Notes under the pieces: generated by a model | Seen by the model: only the letters and a program-made list of their open reading frames with translations | Databases searched by the model: none | What the model was told of the DNA's origin: nothing | Position numbers and translations under genes: made by a program | Assembly: GCA_033060915.1 (NCBI GenBank) | Contig: CM065385.1 | Location: 16,915,001-16,979,000, forward strand | Length of the DNA stretch: 64,000 bases | Source: Euryodendron excelsum | Lineage: Eukaryota > Streptophyta > Magnoliopsida > Ericales > Pentaphylacaceae | Direction of reading: 5' to 3' | In this document: piece by piece, positions 1 through 11,165 of the stretch | How positions within the stretch are numbered: position 1 is the stretch's first letter | Layout of the letters: every line of letters starts with the position of its first letter

Positions 1-452
1 CTTTAAGAAAGTGTTACATTTAAAGGGACCAATATGGTCCATATTTTCAACTCCTTGTTGTTTTTAAAACCACTTTCTTAAAGTGGTTCTAGCCTTCTTA
101 TGGTTAGAATCGCTTTAGGAAAGTGAGACATTTTTATACTTCCTAAAAACTCTCTTTTCAAAAGTCCCTCTTTCTAAAACCCTGCTTTTCAACATGCTTT
201 CCTAAAACTCTTCTTCCTAAAGTTGTTTTCAAAAACTCCCTCCAAAAATCTATTTTTCATGAACTCTCTTTTCAATTCCTTTCCAAAACACTCTTCTCAA
301 AATTCCTTTCCTAAAAACACTCCCTAGGTTTTCTTCTTAGGAAACACTCCCTAAATCTCTTTCCTAAAAATTCTTTCTAACAATCTCCTTCCAAAATTTT
401 GTTTCTAAAACTCTCTCAAAGTTTTACTTTCCAAAAACCTCCTTGAATAAAA
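1..452 (+). repeat. Family A LTR fragment (R-U5 part)
   Basis: The sequence aligns by eye with 33848-34230 of the complete LTR at 31428-36434, including the shared ATATGGTCCATATTTTCAAC motif and the TTTCCAAAAACTC-rich tract that follows. It starts mid-LTR at the window edge and breaks off near 452, where it joins gag-derived sequence. It shows no LTR terminus. Confidence 0.85.
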
Positions 453-905
453 GATATGATTGGAGATTACTACAAGGGGAAAGTGAAGTGTCCGCTATTC
501 TGCCTAGCCAACCACCCCAATACCAACCCTCGTTACAATCACCGCTAGTCCTGCCCTTACCCACCTTGACCATGCTTGTTCCAACCCCTAACTATGGTCC
601 CGCTGGGGGATGACCTAACTTTAATAGACCTGCTCGATGCATCCGTACCTTCAACGCCTTAGCCTACACCCAAACCGAGGCTTACCATAGCCTTCTAAAG
701 AACAACATCTTGAAGCCCGTACCTGCTCACCCGTTGCTAAGCCCTCTGCCCCCGACCTTTAATGTCGCTCTTACATGTGAATACTATTCAGGTGGCCAGA
801 GGCACGACACCGAAAGTTGCTTCGCTGTCACGCACAAAATCTGAGACTTAATCGACAATAAGTCCATTAATCTGCAGCCGGTAAAACCCGCTCCTACTCC
901 CAATG
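453..905 (+). pseudogene. gag C-terminal remnant with degenerate zinc knuckle
   Basis: One frame reads a Tat-lineage gag tail: a Pro-rich stretch, then CEYYSGGQRHDTESC, then an in-frame stop within the block that in relatives reads IQDLIDN, then VTTNPLPDH. The usual knuckle spacing is CX2HX3GHX4C; here the first His is Tyr and the Gly of GH is Arg, so the knuckle is damaged. Gag packages genomic RNA in the virus-like particle. The N-terminal two thirds of gag are missing, and the 5' boundary is a deletion junction with LTR sequence. The motif order strongly supports the family; exact ends are approximate. Confidence 0.75.
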
Positions 906-1500
906 TGACCACTAACCCTTTGCCAGATCACACCGTCAATATGATACTAGTAGAAATGAAAGGCGAGCGAGAGTTCGACGAGCTCGGAGCGGAGGTTATG
1001 AGGACGATTGGGACGCTGATGGAAAAGATTACTGGGAGGAGGATCTCCCATTGTGCCAGATTTATCTCTATAACCCTGATGAGGTGGCTGATGTTTCTGA
1101 CTGACCCATTGAGGAGCCAATGTTCCTGGGAGATGAGATCGCTGAGAACATGGCTGTTGATGGATGGGGTGTTGAGTTTCTGCATCCAAAATATGCCGCG
1201 GCGGAACGCCACTTACTTGAAAACCCTTGGCCCGTAACTGAGTACAACTATGAAGACATGAGCTGGGAGCTGGAAGAGTCAAGAGAGCAGATGGAGCCAT
1301 TCAAGTTGGAAGGTGATGAACTAGTCACCCTGTTTACAGAAGAACCCACTGCAAAGAACAAGAAGGAGGCTGACAACCGCACCAGCAGCGTCAACATCTT
1401 CGAAGCTCTTGGAGAATCCTTTGCCTGTCTCGCCTTGGCCGAGGATTCGGGTTGCGAATGGAGCATCGAAGATGTGGGAATTGTCTCAAAGTTGTACTAA
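906..1500 (+). pseudogene. Acidic gag-downstream linker ORF of unknown function
   Basis: Following the gag tail is an acidic reading frame, open from the ATG at 1120 to the TAA at 1498-1500 and readable back to about 1000 with one stop. It is rich in Asp, Glu and Trp and ends SIEDVGIVSKLY. An inverted copy at 10826-11130 keeps the same frame and the same terminal stop (ending IVPKPY), so the stop is probably original. I do not recognise a domain. By position it should be the gag-protease linker, or a separate small protein of a pol-less lineage. No membrane segment or catalytic motif is visible. Confidence 0.5.
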
Positions 1501-3789
1501 AATGGGTTCATTGCAAAAGCGTACAAGAGAGGGGTGTTTTCACCCACTTTCTTTCTATCCCTTCTACTTCCTGTCTCTACATTAATGTTTGCATTCTCTT
1601 AACTGCTTGAGAACTCTATGCTTTCCATAAAAATGATAATAATAATCAAATGATAGTCTTTTGTTCACTACTGTTATCTTATATGTCTCTCGTGAATGGT
1701 AACTACTTTCTACGCAAGGGGCATGGTTTATCTTATGGAACGATCTGACCTGAAGGGATGATAGCGTGAGGTAACCACTTGCCAAATAATCAGCCATCCA
1801 GAGAGAGAGAGGATAAGGATGAGTGAGGATACTACCCAAAGGCAGCACTTGCAAGACTCTGAAGCTAAACGATATGTGGTCAGTTTACAAAGTGAAAAGG
1901 AGCCATTTTTCACTTCCCCACATATAAATAAAAGAACAAATAACTAATTACGTAAATAAAAATGCTTATATTCCCTTCGCTTAACCCCTAGTGCCTCGCG
2001 AAAAGCAAAAATTCTCTTTGCCAACCCTGATCCACCAATTGTCCTCCCCACACTGGGGCAGATAATATTTGAGAACTCTAGGAATGGTGTCCACCCTCGC
2101 TATGCTAAGGCAGCAATGAAAGCTCTATAGATCAAGCATTCTAATTCAAAGTGAAGAAAGGCCCTCATTTTATTTCCTATACAGTTAAAAGTAACCCCTT
2201 GCCAAACCTGTTGAGCCATCTATCCTTTTCCTGAGAAAACCCCAACTTAGGGATCACCACTCACATTGGGTAGATTAAACTACCATGGAAAAAGTCTACA
2301 GAAAAAGGGTCAAAGAATTAGTCGTTCCATAAAAGAAAAGACAGGACAAAGTAAAGAAAAGGAGGTGCCAAGGGGCAAGAGGCCCAAAAAAAAAAAAAAA
2401 TCTATCTAAAGAAAGGCCTAATGAAAACCATGATTGAGTCATCTTCAAAAGCATAGTAAGAAGATCAAATGAGAAGGAAGTCATGTTTCCCTCAAAAAGC
2501 ATTTGGAAAGGGTGAAAGAAAAGAGTCATTTTCACCCTAAGAAGTATATGGTCAAATGCAAGAAGAAAGTTTAAAGGTGATCCTAGGTAATAAAGAAACC
2601 CAGTAGAAACAATAGGTTTGAGCCTTTATTCTTTCTTGCAAAACCCCAAAACTGTGGCCTACATTACAACCCTACTAAAGTCCACTCTGATTGAAAACAG
2701 ATTGCTTGATCTAAATAAGCTAGACATATTGCCAAAGCAAAGAAGGATGCTAGCCTTACTGAGAAAATGGTTAAGGACGGTATGGACCTAAACCCTGCCG
2801 AAAACAACATCAAATTTGAGCCTGCATATCCCGTTGTTTCTGAAACCCCATAACCTAGCCTACATTACGGTCCTAAACAAAGTCTCCTTGGATTGAAATG
2901 ACTGGCCACTTATCGCTCTGCCTAAGATCAGGTAAGCTGTTGCTAAAACCCCGAGAGTCGAGAGTCTCAACCCAATAACCAAATACACTAAACCTAACAT
3001 AGAGAGTCGGAGGCGATCAAGAGGTTGAGAAAGGTGAGGAGTGCTATCATCCAACCAAGGTAAGGTTAAGTCAGAGGAGAGGCTAGACCCCCGAAAAGGA
3101 AGGAGTTATCATTCCAAAGACTACAAGTTTAACAGCACCCTGTGTCATTGTATAAACGTATTTCTAACATGTGCATACACTTGAAAAAAAAAATAAAAAA
3201 AATAAAAAAAATAATCAGCAGGGACTTTGCACACATAGGATATAACTCCTTGTAAAAATATAAGTCACCAACATCAACTAATATATTAGATACATAACAT
3301 CATCATCCATCATATGCATCTGATCATATACTTAGCTGAAAAGATCATAAATGTCTTTGTCTATCCATGCTTCTAAATGCCATAAATATCCATTTTTGAA
3401 CAAAACTATCAAAATAAAACCGTCTAACATAAATACAACTCAGGGATAGGGGCAAAAGAAGATCAGAGTCTCCACAAGGGGCATCTATCACAATCAAAGT
3501 CAATATCATCTCGATCGAAATCCCCAAAACCTGGCATCGGAGGAGGTGGATAACTACTCGAAGCACTGCTATCTTGTAGGGAAGATAGAACCGAAATCAG
3601 CTACATACAAAAAGAACTAAGCAACAGCAAAGCAAGAAGAAGTAGAGAAAGAATAACATAGCCCCCCACCGCCCAACTGAGATAACTAAGCCATCAGGGA
3701 AGCTACCTCGGCCTAGTACTGATCCCACTCCATCTAGTACTGATCCCTCTGGTCTCTCACACCAATAAACTCAGCCTGGGGCACATATC
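1501..3789 (+). other. Non-coding internal spacer of element 1
   Basis: There is no convincing ORF. The part from about 1501 to 1900 is repeated in inverted orientation at 10414-10825. The part from about 2040 to 2900 resembles the post-integrase spacer of element 2 (43380-43930). A short block near 2640-2700 is partly repeated near 2825-2900. Poly-A runs lie near 2387-2400 and 3184-3212. It looks like 3' untranslated retrotransposon sequence. Confidence 0.6.
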
Positions 3790-5332
3790 CTCTGGCTCAG
3801 CGCCACAAGTGAACCACCTCCTAGCCCACAATGTACCTGCCGACTACTACCTCAAACTGGGTGAAGGCACAGACTAAATGAGCCCCAAAGTGTGCAGCGT
3901 AATCTGTATTTAGGCAAAGCAGGAACTTGGCACCCAGCTGACGCTCCTAATAAGGGATAGGCACTCCCGCCACCAACGCTCCAAACATATACTCCGATGG
4001 AGCTCCTGCTGAGCGGAACACCTCATGAAACTGCCACCAATGTCGCTCTCCAAGATAGGACTCCCAAGTGTCAACATTGAGAAAAGCAACTCTCGACAGG
4101 GACAATGGGACCAAGTACCGGACTGTCTCATAATGAACTGATCTAATGAAAGGCCGCCAAGTCACATCCCTCGCCTCAATCAACTCCAGGTTTTCCCAAA
4201 GCGTCACAAAATCAGTAATCTCCGATCGCTGGGCTACTCGGTCACGAGCCTACCGCAAAGCACGAGGATAAAGGTCATCCTCAACAACTGCTGGGCAACG
4301 CACCAGCAGGTACTCGTAGCTCCACCAGACAAGAAAGGGCCAGAAACTAGTCATGCTGCCCCAACTAGAAGAAGTCCAGACCCGCATCGAACGAAGAAAG
4401 CAGCCAAAGGAAAAGGATCCCCAGTCCAGCTCAGATAAAGCTCCAAGATCGGCTACTATACTCACCAATCGACATGGCACGATCGACTTGTTGTTGTTGC
4501 AAAAGCAGCTAAAAATGATGTACAAAACAAGTCGTCATCTCATAATATCCCGCCTGGCAGGTGATGGCTCAGTAGCAAAGGTACGATCATCCTGACTGAT
4601 CCAAGAAATTGGGAAGGCAGAACGCTCAGGAGGAGGCAAGTCCAACAGCAAACAGGCCTCGTCCCTACTGACTGAATGTAGGGTGATCTGACAGCCGACA
4701 AAGGAAAGCCCTGTGATGATCGCCCAGTCCAAGGGAGTGGGCCCTAACTCAAAACCAACAAAATGGATGGTCACGGTCTCCCCGAACCACCTCTCAACAA
4801 GTGCCAGTACCAAATGCCAGTTCAACCGGTTAGCCTATAATCCCATGAAGGCGCCAAATCTGATCTCCACCAAAAAGGCACGATATGATGGGGCAACCCG
4901 CTGCATGGTCACAAAAACCTAATGAACAGCCCTTCTAAAAGCTGTGTGTACTCTAGGAGGGGGCAAATGCTATCTGGAGTATACACTGGGGTGGTAAGCC
5001 AGATCCCCGAGTGGTGGAATGTTCGGTACCTGCAGATCTCCCAAGTTGGCATCCGTCTACCTATGCCTAGAGGAAGCTCTCCCATAACCAGTCACCTGAT
5101 CCCCAAGGCTCGGTACCTCCTCCTCGGCACCAATCTTCTCTACGAAAGCCTGCTCAACTAGGAGAAAGGGGTCGACAGGTGGCCTACTCCCCCGACCACT
5201 CTTACTAGATGCTGCCTGCCCAGTAGACCGTCGGCTGCCCCTAGACCGACTGGAGTCGCTAGTGGAATCTGTCCGAGCCGCCTTCCCTGAGTGACGTCTC
5301 CTCTCAGAGCCATCATCACCCGCATCTACCAT
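3790..5332 (-). pseudogene. Antisense plant-mobile-domain-like ORF (element 1)
   Basis: Starting at the ATG at 5332-5330 (MVDAGDDGSERRR), one minus-strand frame can be followed for about 1.5 kb with several in-frame stops but no frameshift. An N-terminal Ser/Arg-rich tail (~90 residues) precedes a block reading LALVERWFGETVTIHFVGFE and then LGPTPLDWAIITGLSFVG. Further on come WWSYEYLLVRCP, YPRALR and DVTWRPF. This order matches the aminotransferase-like plant mobile domain (PMD, Pfam PF10536) found in plant transposable elements and in MAIL1/MAIN. Stops are TAG or TGA. The start is chosen because a splice-acceptor-like CAG lies one base upstream and this context is conserved in element 2. The function in the element is unknown; the family assignment is from memory of the fold's motifs. 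Confidence 0.65.
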
Positions 5333-6641
5333 CCTGAAAAGGTAAGCCAAGGTAAGAGGTGTTAATATATCGAGCAGGCAATTGACATAATAAAGTAATA
5401 AAATAAACAACTAACACAAACAAAACAAATAAAAGATTTCAAATGATAAGTCAAAAACCAAATTTCTACAAAACTTGATTTTCTAACTTCAAATCAAATC
5501 TCAAGGGTTTTTTGCCTATTTCCGTCAAAAAGACTTTTACTCTAAACCTTTATTTCCAATTCTTTCCCTAATTTCCAAAAATTTTGGCAAAATTTTGTTT
5601 GAAAGTGGCCCCTACAACACCCATGACATCAACACAAAACACAAAATGTACACTTCACATTGTCACAATCACATAACATCAACACTCGTGCACACTTTTC
5701 AATTTTTTGAAATTTTCAAAACACATGTTTTATTTTTTCAATAAATCAATGGTTTTAAAAAATGCCTTAAAATTCTACAAAATCATTTCAAATGTTTTTC
5801 AAAAATATTCCTACATTTTTCAAATTTTAAACTCTATGGAATTTCATCAATTTCTTAAGTTTGCTCATTTTCCTAAATTTTCTAAGTATTTTCCTATTTT
5901 TCAAAAAATCAAAAATTCACCAAGTTTTCAAAAAATCACGAAACTTCATACAATTAATAAACACATTTTTATAAGGCACATGGCATAAAAATCTAGTTAG
6001 AAAACCTAATGCCCAAGCCTGTAAGAACAAATCCCTTATTCCTACAGAAAACCCCTTTCACATACTCACATAAAATCACTCAAATTCAATCAAACAAGCA
6101 CCAAAATACAAAAATAACATCACCATAATATTCAAAAAATATCAAAATATCAATATTCACATGATTCAAATGAAATTCTCCACATCAAAATCAACAAAAT
6201 TTGAAAACTCACTTTTTTGGAGTTCTCCGCTGAAATCTCCGCTTCCGGTGATTTTTTCGGTGACGTGGTCTCCTTCCGGCAATCACCCGCGATCCCCAAG
6301 AGGTGCCACTTCAAGGTTCAAGTCAATTTCCACATAGAGACTCTCGGTTCTCCACAAACTCTCCAAAATATCGCTAATGCTCGAACCAGAATTTCTTTAG
6401 TTTTAACACAAAGCCTAGCCCCACTAGCAGAGGCGCCAAGCATTTTTTGCCAAAAGCGCCACTCCTAGTGGCACCAGTGTCCAATTCTGGGCAGTTTTGC
6501 CCTGTTTCTCGCCAAATCTCAAGTTCAAAGACCTTTTTTTGCCCAATATCCATTTTCGACCCCCGTTGTCCAAAAATTTCCAATATCCGTCCCTCCGACA
6601 GCCTTGCGGTCAACATGGGACTGTTACTTTTATCGTTTTCT
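5333..6641 (+). other. 3' internal region of element 1
   Basis: This sequence recurs at 20446-21662 and 46259-47575, and in part at 31028-31390. It includes a block with ACAACACCCATGACATCAAC, an A/T-rich part, and a GC-richer part with GGCGCC-type palindromes (6432-6475). No sense-strand coding is apparent. It carries the candidate antisense exon 1 (about 6213-6400) and intron. Confidence 0.7.
5334..6212 (-). other. Candidate antisense intron upstream of the PMD ORF
   Basis: On the minus strand a GTGAGT donor (complement of 6207-6212) and a pyrimidine-rich TTACCTTTTCAG acceptor (AG at 5335-5334) bracket 879 bp. A TATTAAC branch-like motif lies about 27 nt before the acceptor. The acceptor is one base before the ATG of the antisense ORF. 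The same donor and acceptor occur in element 2 (897 bp) and the donor again at 21228-21233. Splicing is inferred, not shown. Confidence 0.5.
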
Positions 6642-6677
6642 GTCTTTGACAAACAAAGACAGAAAAAGAGGGGCAGT
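6642..6677 (+). promoter_or_regulatory. Hairpin plus polypurine tract (PPT)
   Basis: GTCTTTGACAAACAAAGAC (6642-6660) forms a 7-bp stem with a 5-nt loop. It is followed by the purine run AGAAAAAGAGGGGCAGT, which abuts the LTR start TGTAAGC at 6678. The PPT primes plus-strand DNA synthesis. The same pair occurs at every other internal-LTR border in the window. Confidence 0.8.
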
Positions 6678-6864
6678 TGTAAGCACCCCATTTTCGACCG
6701 CTCGGCAATCTACACTCCGTCCAGACTTGTACTCAAGTCAATAGGGACGTATTCCAATCGAAACCAACTCTCTAAGTCCAAATCCCATCTGTCCATCGCT
6801 TTACTGGCAGACCAGACCCAAATAGAGGCAAAATGACCAAAATGCCCTTAAGGGCATTGTCCTT

Positions 6865-7200
6865 TCCAATTCCAATTCCAATCCCTCTCTCGAGACAATT
6901 GATTCCTCAAGACGGTAAATCTATTCCAAATTAGGCACGTCTTTCTAAAGACGATAAGATCTCTTTCCAATTCCAATCCCTCTCTCGAGACAGTTGATTC
7001 CTCGAGATGGTAAATCTACTCCAATCAGGCACGTCTTTCTGAAGACGATAAGACCCTTTTCCAATTCCAATCCCTCTCTCGAGACAGTTGATTCCTCGAG
7101 ATGGTAAATCTACTCCAATCAGGCGCGTCTTTTCGAAGTTGATATTCCCCTTTCAAATTCCAATCCCTCTCTCAAGACAGTTGATTCCTCGAGATGGTCC
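6865..7200 (+). repeat. ~93-bp tandem subrepeats in U3, four units
   Basis: The motif CCCTCTCTCGAGACA recurs at 6883, 6978, 7072 and 7164 (the last with CAAGACA), spacing 95, 94 and 92 bp. Each unit also carries TTGATTCCTCGAGA and most carry an inverted CGTCTT/AAGACG pair. Other LTR copies have two or three units. Confidence 0.85.
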
Positions 7201-8351
7201 GGCACATTTTTCAAAGAAAATCTCTTCGAAATGGTAAGTCCCTTTAAGCCTATCGACCGGCACAAGACCTCAAGTCCCCTAGATGGTAGAACGGTCCACT
7301 TCTGACGCTTACTAGCCCACCAATGCAGAAATATCCGTTTAGGCACGCCTTCCGAGAAAGTTGATTCTCAGGCGCTAAGTCCCTTTAGCAATTTCCCCAG
7401 ATCAGGCAGTCTCGGGAATGATCGCGAACCGTCAAATTAGCGGAAATACTCACAAACATCACAACCGTCAAAGTAGCAGAAATACTCGGAAATAGGTCGG
7501 CATAGGGAATTGCCAACAAACCCCTGTATCACGTGACCGCTGTTAGAGTGGCGGAAACACTCAAAACCTAGGTCAACACTAGTGCCTGCTAGCCCACTTC
7601 GGTGAAAAATGACCAAACTGCCCCTTGGGCCTTTTTTGACACGTTTCTCGAGAACACACCTGAGTCCTCAGAACAGTGATTCCAACTCTCTAAGATTGTC
7701 TAAAAAGTAGTCCGGTGTGATTATGTGCCTTCTAGTCAGTTTTGGCCCAATTCCGAGACTTTCTGGTCAAGATGACCATTTTGCCCCTAGGCATCCGAAC
7801 GCCCCAGGGACCACACCGGCTCTGGGTATCAAAACCGATAACTTCTTGAGATTTCTTCTTATAGTATTCTTAACCTTTCTCTATCTTTTGGGATCATTCT
7901 GAGTCAGTTCCGGCAAACCCAGTGTGAAATGACCGTTTTGCCCCTAGTGGGCCGGTCACCTTTTCCGACCACACCAGCTTTGGGTATCAAATCGGCAACC
8001 TTTGGGAACATTCTAAATAATGTTTCCAAATCACAAGTTTTCTTCTGGGACAGTCCGAGTCCGTCCCAGTAGCTTCTCGATCCGATTGACCGTTTTGCCC
8101 CTAAAGGCCCGGTTAATCCTTCCGACACATCCTATCCTCATTTTTCAAGTCAAATACCTCCGGGACACTATTCTAAGTGTTCCCGCCCTTTTCCTAGCCT
8201 TCCGGGCCAATCTCGGTCCCTTAAATCAATCCCGGACTTTCCGGAGTCACTCTTAGTGAAACCAGGCTAAAAATTGCATGGTAGTCACTAGTACAAGCCC
8301 CCAAATCTAGTCAAAGATACGTTGCTTGCCGACCTTAAGAGTTTTCTAATT

Positions 8352-8376
8352 GGCGGGCACCACTACTAGTGGCGCC
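8352..8376 (+). promoter_or_regulatory. GGCGCC palindrome upstream of the TATA box
   Basis: CACCACTACTAGTGGCGCC is an imperfect palindrome centred on ACTAGT, about 60 bp upstream of the TATA box. Cleaner versions (10-bp arms) are in other LTRs. Its role is unknown. Confidence 0.6.
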
Positions 8377-8430
8377 AAGAGGAATTTTGCCCTAGCGCCA
8401 CTACAACAGGCGCCAGGTCTATCCCACCTC

Positions 8431-8437
8431 TATAAAT
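8431..8437 (+). promoter_or_regulatory. LTR TATA box
   Basis: CCACCTCTATAAATGCA lies at the same LTR position in all copies, about 1.75 kb into the LTR. A start site about 30 nt downstream would place U3 upstream and a long R-U5 downstream. Confidence 0.75.
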
Positions 8438-10413
8438 GCAAAGCCTCTTTCAGCGTTAAGGAGGTCCGTAAACTCAGTCTAAAAATCCTATATTTCGATA
8501 CACAGAGCTCGTACACTTCCTAGACCCTAGCTTCTCTAGGTTTTCCAAACCCTAGCCACCATACACAAACCCTAGCCTCATATACACTCACACACACCCC
8601 TATTAGGAAACCAAATCCAATCTTCCTGTTTAGGAAACTAGATCCTATCCTCCGTTTTTGGAAACAAAATCAAACTTTCTCTTTTAGAAACAAAATCTAA
8701 TCCCTTCCTAATCCAAATCTTTCTTCGTTCAAATCCTTCCTAAACTTCTATTTTCCTAAATCTTAAGTTTCCAAAACTTGAACATAAAAATCTTTCTTAA
8801 ATTTTAAAACTCAAATTCAACCATTTCCTAATTCTACCCCTTTTCAAATCTTAACTTTCCAATTCTAAATTTTCAAATCTTTCTTAAACTCAAACCTTTC
8901 CTAATCTCAAGATTTTCTAAAACTCAACCTCTAAAACTTTCTAAATTTCAAATCCTTCCGAATTCAAAACTTTCTAAATTTCAAACTTTCTTAAGTTAAA
9001 TCTTTCTAAATTCTAAATATTCCAATTTCGAATCTTTCCAACATTCTAAACTTTCCTAAACTTCAAATCTTTGTAAATCTAAAACCTTTCTTAATTCAAA
9101 ACTTTCCTAAGTTAAAACTTTCTAAATTCAAAACTTTCCAATTTCAAAACTTTCTTCAAACGAAATGTTTCCTATTTCAAAACTTTGTTAATCCAACACT
9201 TTCCTAATTCAAAAACTTTCCCAATTTGAAATCTTTCCAAAAATGACATTTTCCTAATTTGAAACTTTCTTAGTCCAAAACTTTTCCTAAAATGGAACTT
9301 TTCTGAAACAAAACTTTTCTATTTTGAAACTTTCCTAATTCGAACCTTTCCTAAATCTATTCTTGTCTAAATCTTCCAAGTCTAACGTTTGAGTCAAATC
9401 TTTTCTAAAACTCTTCCAAGTCAAGTCAAATCTTCCTATAACCTCAAGTCTTTCCTAAATCCTATATTTCCTAAGTCTAGGTTTCCTAAACCTCCATCTT
9501 TCCAAAGCAAGTCTAAATCTTTCTTTCAAGTTCTATCTTCCCAACCTTTTTTCAATTCCAAAATTCTAAATTCAATCTTCAATCTTCTATTCTAAGTTCA
9601 AATCAAATCCATTTTCCAATTCAATCTCTTTTTCCAATCCAACCTTCTATTTTCTATCGGTTTCTTGTCTGAACTACGACTGGCCTGATTCCTCCAAAAT
9701 GATACGTAGGCAACCCTCATGGGTGCGGTCTTCACATTTTTCAAATTCTAATTCTATAACTTTCTTTCAAATCACCAATTCTACAATCTTCTTCAAGTTT
9801 CCAATTCTATGTTCTGTTTCTAATTTCCAATTCCAAAAATCTATTTTCAAATCACAATTTTCAAATTCTAAAACTTTCTAATTTCAAATATATCTTTTCA
9901 AATCTTTTCTAAAATCAAATCAATTTCTTTCCAAATCTATTTTTCAATTCTCTTTTCTAGCACTTGCATATCATGCATTATGTCTTTTTCAAACATTCTT
10001 TTTCAAAGTAGATAGGATTGAACAATAGTTAGTTAGAGACTCTCACAGGTGAATCTAGGGTAAATAGACATGTAGGTACTGAAAGGGCGGGGTAAGGTGA
10101 TGGCTTAGTGCGTCTTCTCTACACGTAACCAACCTTCGAATCTAGATCACTGTTTTCGAAAGACCAAAAACGGAGTTATTTTCTAAAAAGGGCCAAATAT
10201 TTTCCAAAGGTTGCTAAACAATCCGTTTTCTTAAAAACCCTCTCTTGAGGAGGTATTTTCAAAACCTTTTCCAAAAACCCTAAGTGTAGTCTCCGGATTA
10301 TTCTTAGATTTTAGGTGACCTAACTCACCTTCATCAAGTTAGGTGGCGACTCCAAACTTTTTCCAAAAAGCCCTTAATTCAAAACTATTTTCAATTCAAA
10401 CATAGTCGCACTC

Positions 10414-11165
10414 TAAGAATGGCTCCTCTTCACTTTGATAAACTGGCCACATATCGCTTAGCTTAAGAGTCTTGCAAGTGCTGCCTTTGGGTAGTATCCT
10501 CACTCATCCTTATCCTCTCTCTCTCTGGAAGGCTGATTATTTGGCGAGTGGTTACCTCACGCTATCATCCCTTCAGGTCGGATCGTTCCATAAGATAAAC
10601 CATACCCTTTGCGTAAAAAGTAGTTACCGTTCACGAGAGACATATAAGATAGCAGCAGTGAACAAAAGACTATCATTTGATTATTATTATCATTTTTATG
10701 GAAAGCATAGAGTTCTGAAATAGTTAAGAGAATGCAAACATTAATTTAGAGACAGGAAGTAAAAGGGATAGAAAGAAAGTGGGTGAAAACACCCCTCTCT
10801 TGTACGCTTTTGCAAGGAACCCATTTTAGTACGGCTTTGGGACAATTCGCACATCTTCGATGCTCCATTCACGACCCGGATCCTTGGTCAAGGCGAGACA
10901 GGTAAAGGATTCTCCTAGAGCTCCAAAGATGTTGACGCTGCTGGTGCGGTTGTCAGCGTCCTTCTTGTTCATTGCAGTGGGTTCTTCTGTAAACAGGGTG
11001 ACTAGTTCATCGCCTTCCAACTCGAACAGCTCCATCTACTCTCTCGACTCTTCTAGCTCCTAGCCCATGTCTTCATAGTTGTACTCAGTTGCGGGCCAAG
11101 GGTTTTCGAGTAAGTGGCATTCCGCCGCGGCATATTTTGGATGCAGAAACTCAGCACCCCATTCA
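10414..11165 (-). pseudogene. Inverted copy of the gag-downstream linker region
   Basis: On the minus strand this repeats 1150-1880 of element 1 at high similarity. It includes an open frame from 11035 to 10826 that ends IVPKPY with the same stop as the plus copy (and reads upstream to about 11130), followed by the same untranslated sequence. It joins the truncated LTR of element 1 at 10413/10414 and a 5' leader fragment at 11165/11166. The second junction skips the leader's end and most of gag. Function is unknown, as for the plus copy. Confidence 0.75.

Larger units (their letters stand above)
1..10413 (+). mobile_element. Element 1: pol-less Tat/Ogre-like LTR retrotransposon, truncated
   Basis: The order is 5' LTR fragment (1-452), gag remnant and acidic linker (453-1500), non-coding spacer (1501-3789), antisense ORF (3790-5332), 3' internal end and PPT (5333-6677), and 3' LTR (6678-10413). 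No protease, RT, RNase H or integrase can be read between gag and the antisense ORF. The spacer from about 2040 matches the sequence that follows integrase in element 2 (43380-43930), so pol is absent or deleted. The 5' LTR jumps directly into late gag, which also removes the PBS and leader. This is a deletion derivative, or a non-autonomous form, of the family A element. Assigning the two LTR pieces to one insertion is inference from order and orientation. Confidence 0.7.
6678..10413 (+). repeat. Family A LTR, internally deleted and 3'-truncated
   Basis: It starts TGTAAGCACCCC after the PPT and aligns along the reference LTR (31428-36434). About 1.3 kb is missing at 8603, where sequence equivalent to 33250 jumps to that equivalent to 34565. 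The alignment ends in CATAGTCGCACTC at 10413, about 85 bp short of the LTR terminus, at a junction with inverted internal sequence. U3 holds four ~93-bp subrepeats, GGCGCC palindromes and a TATA box. Confidence 0.85.

Noticed and set aside
1582..1913. Minus-strand frames over the spacer of element 1
   Set aside because: They mirror the inverted copy at 10472-10723 and have no family features.
8120..8256. Open frames in U3 reading FQVKYLRDTI (and inverted copies near 13300 and 29100)
   Set aside because: The similarity among copies is DNA-level LTR homology; frames break at different places and no domain is recognised.
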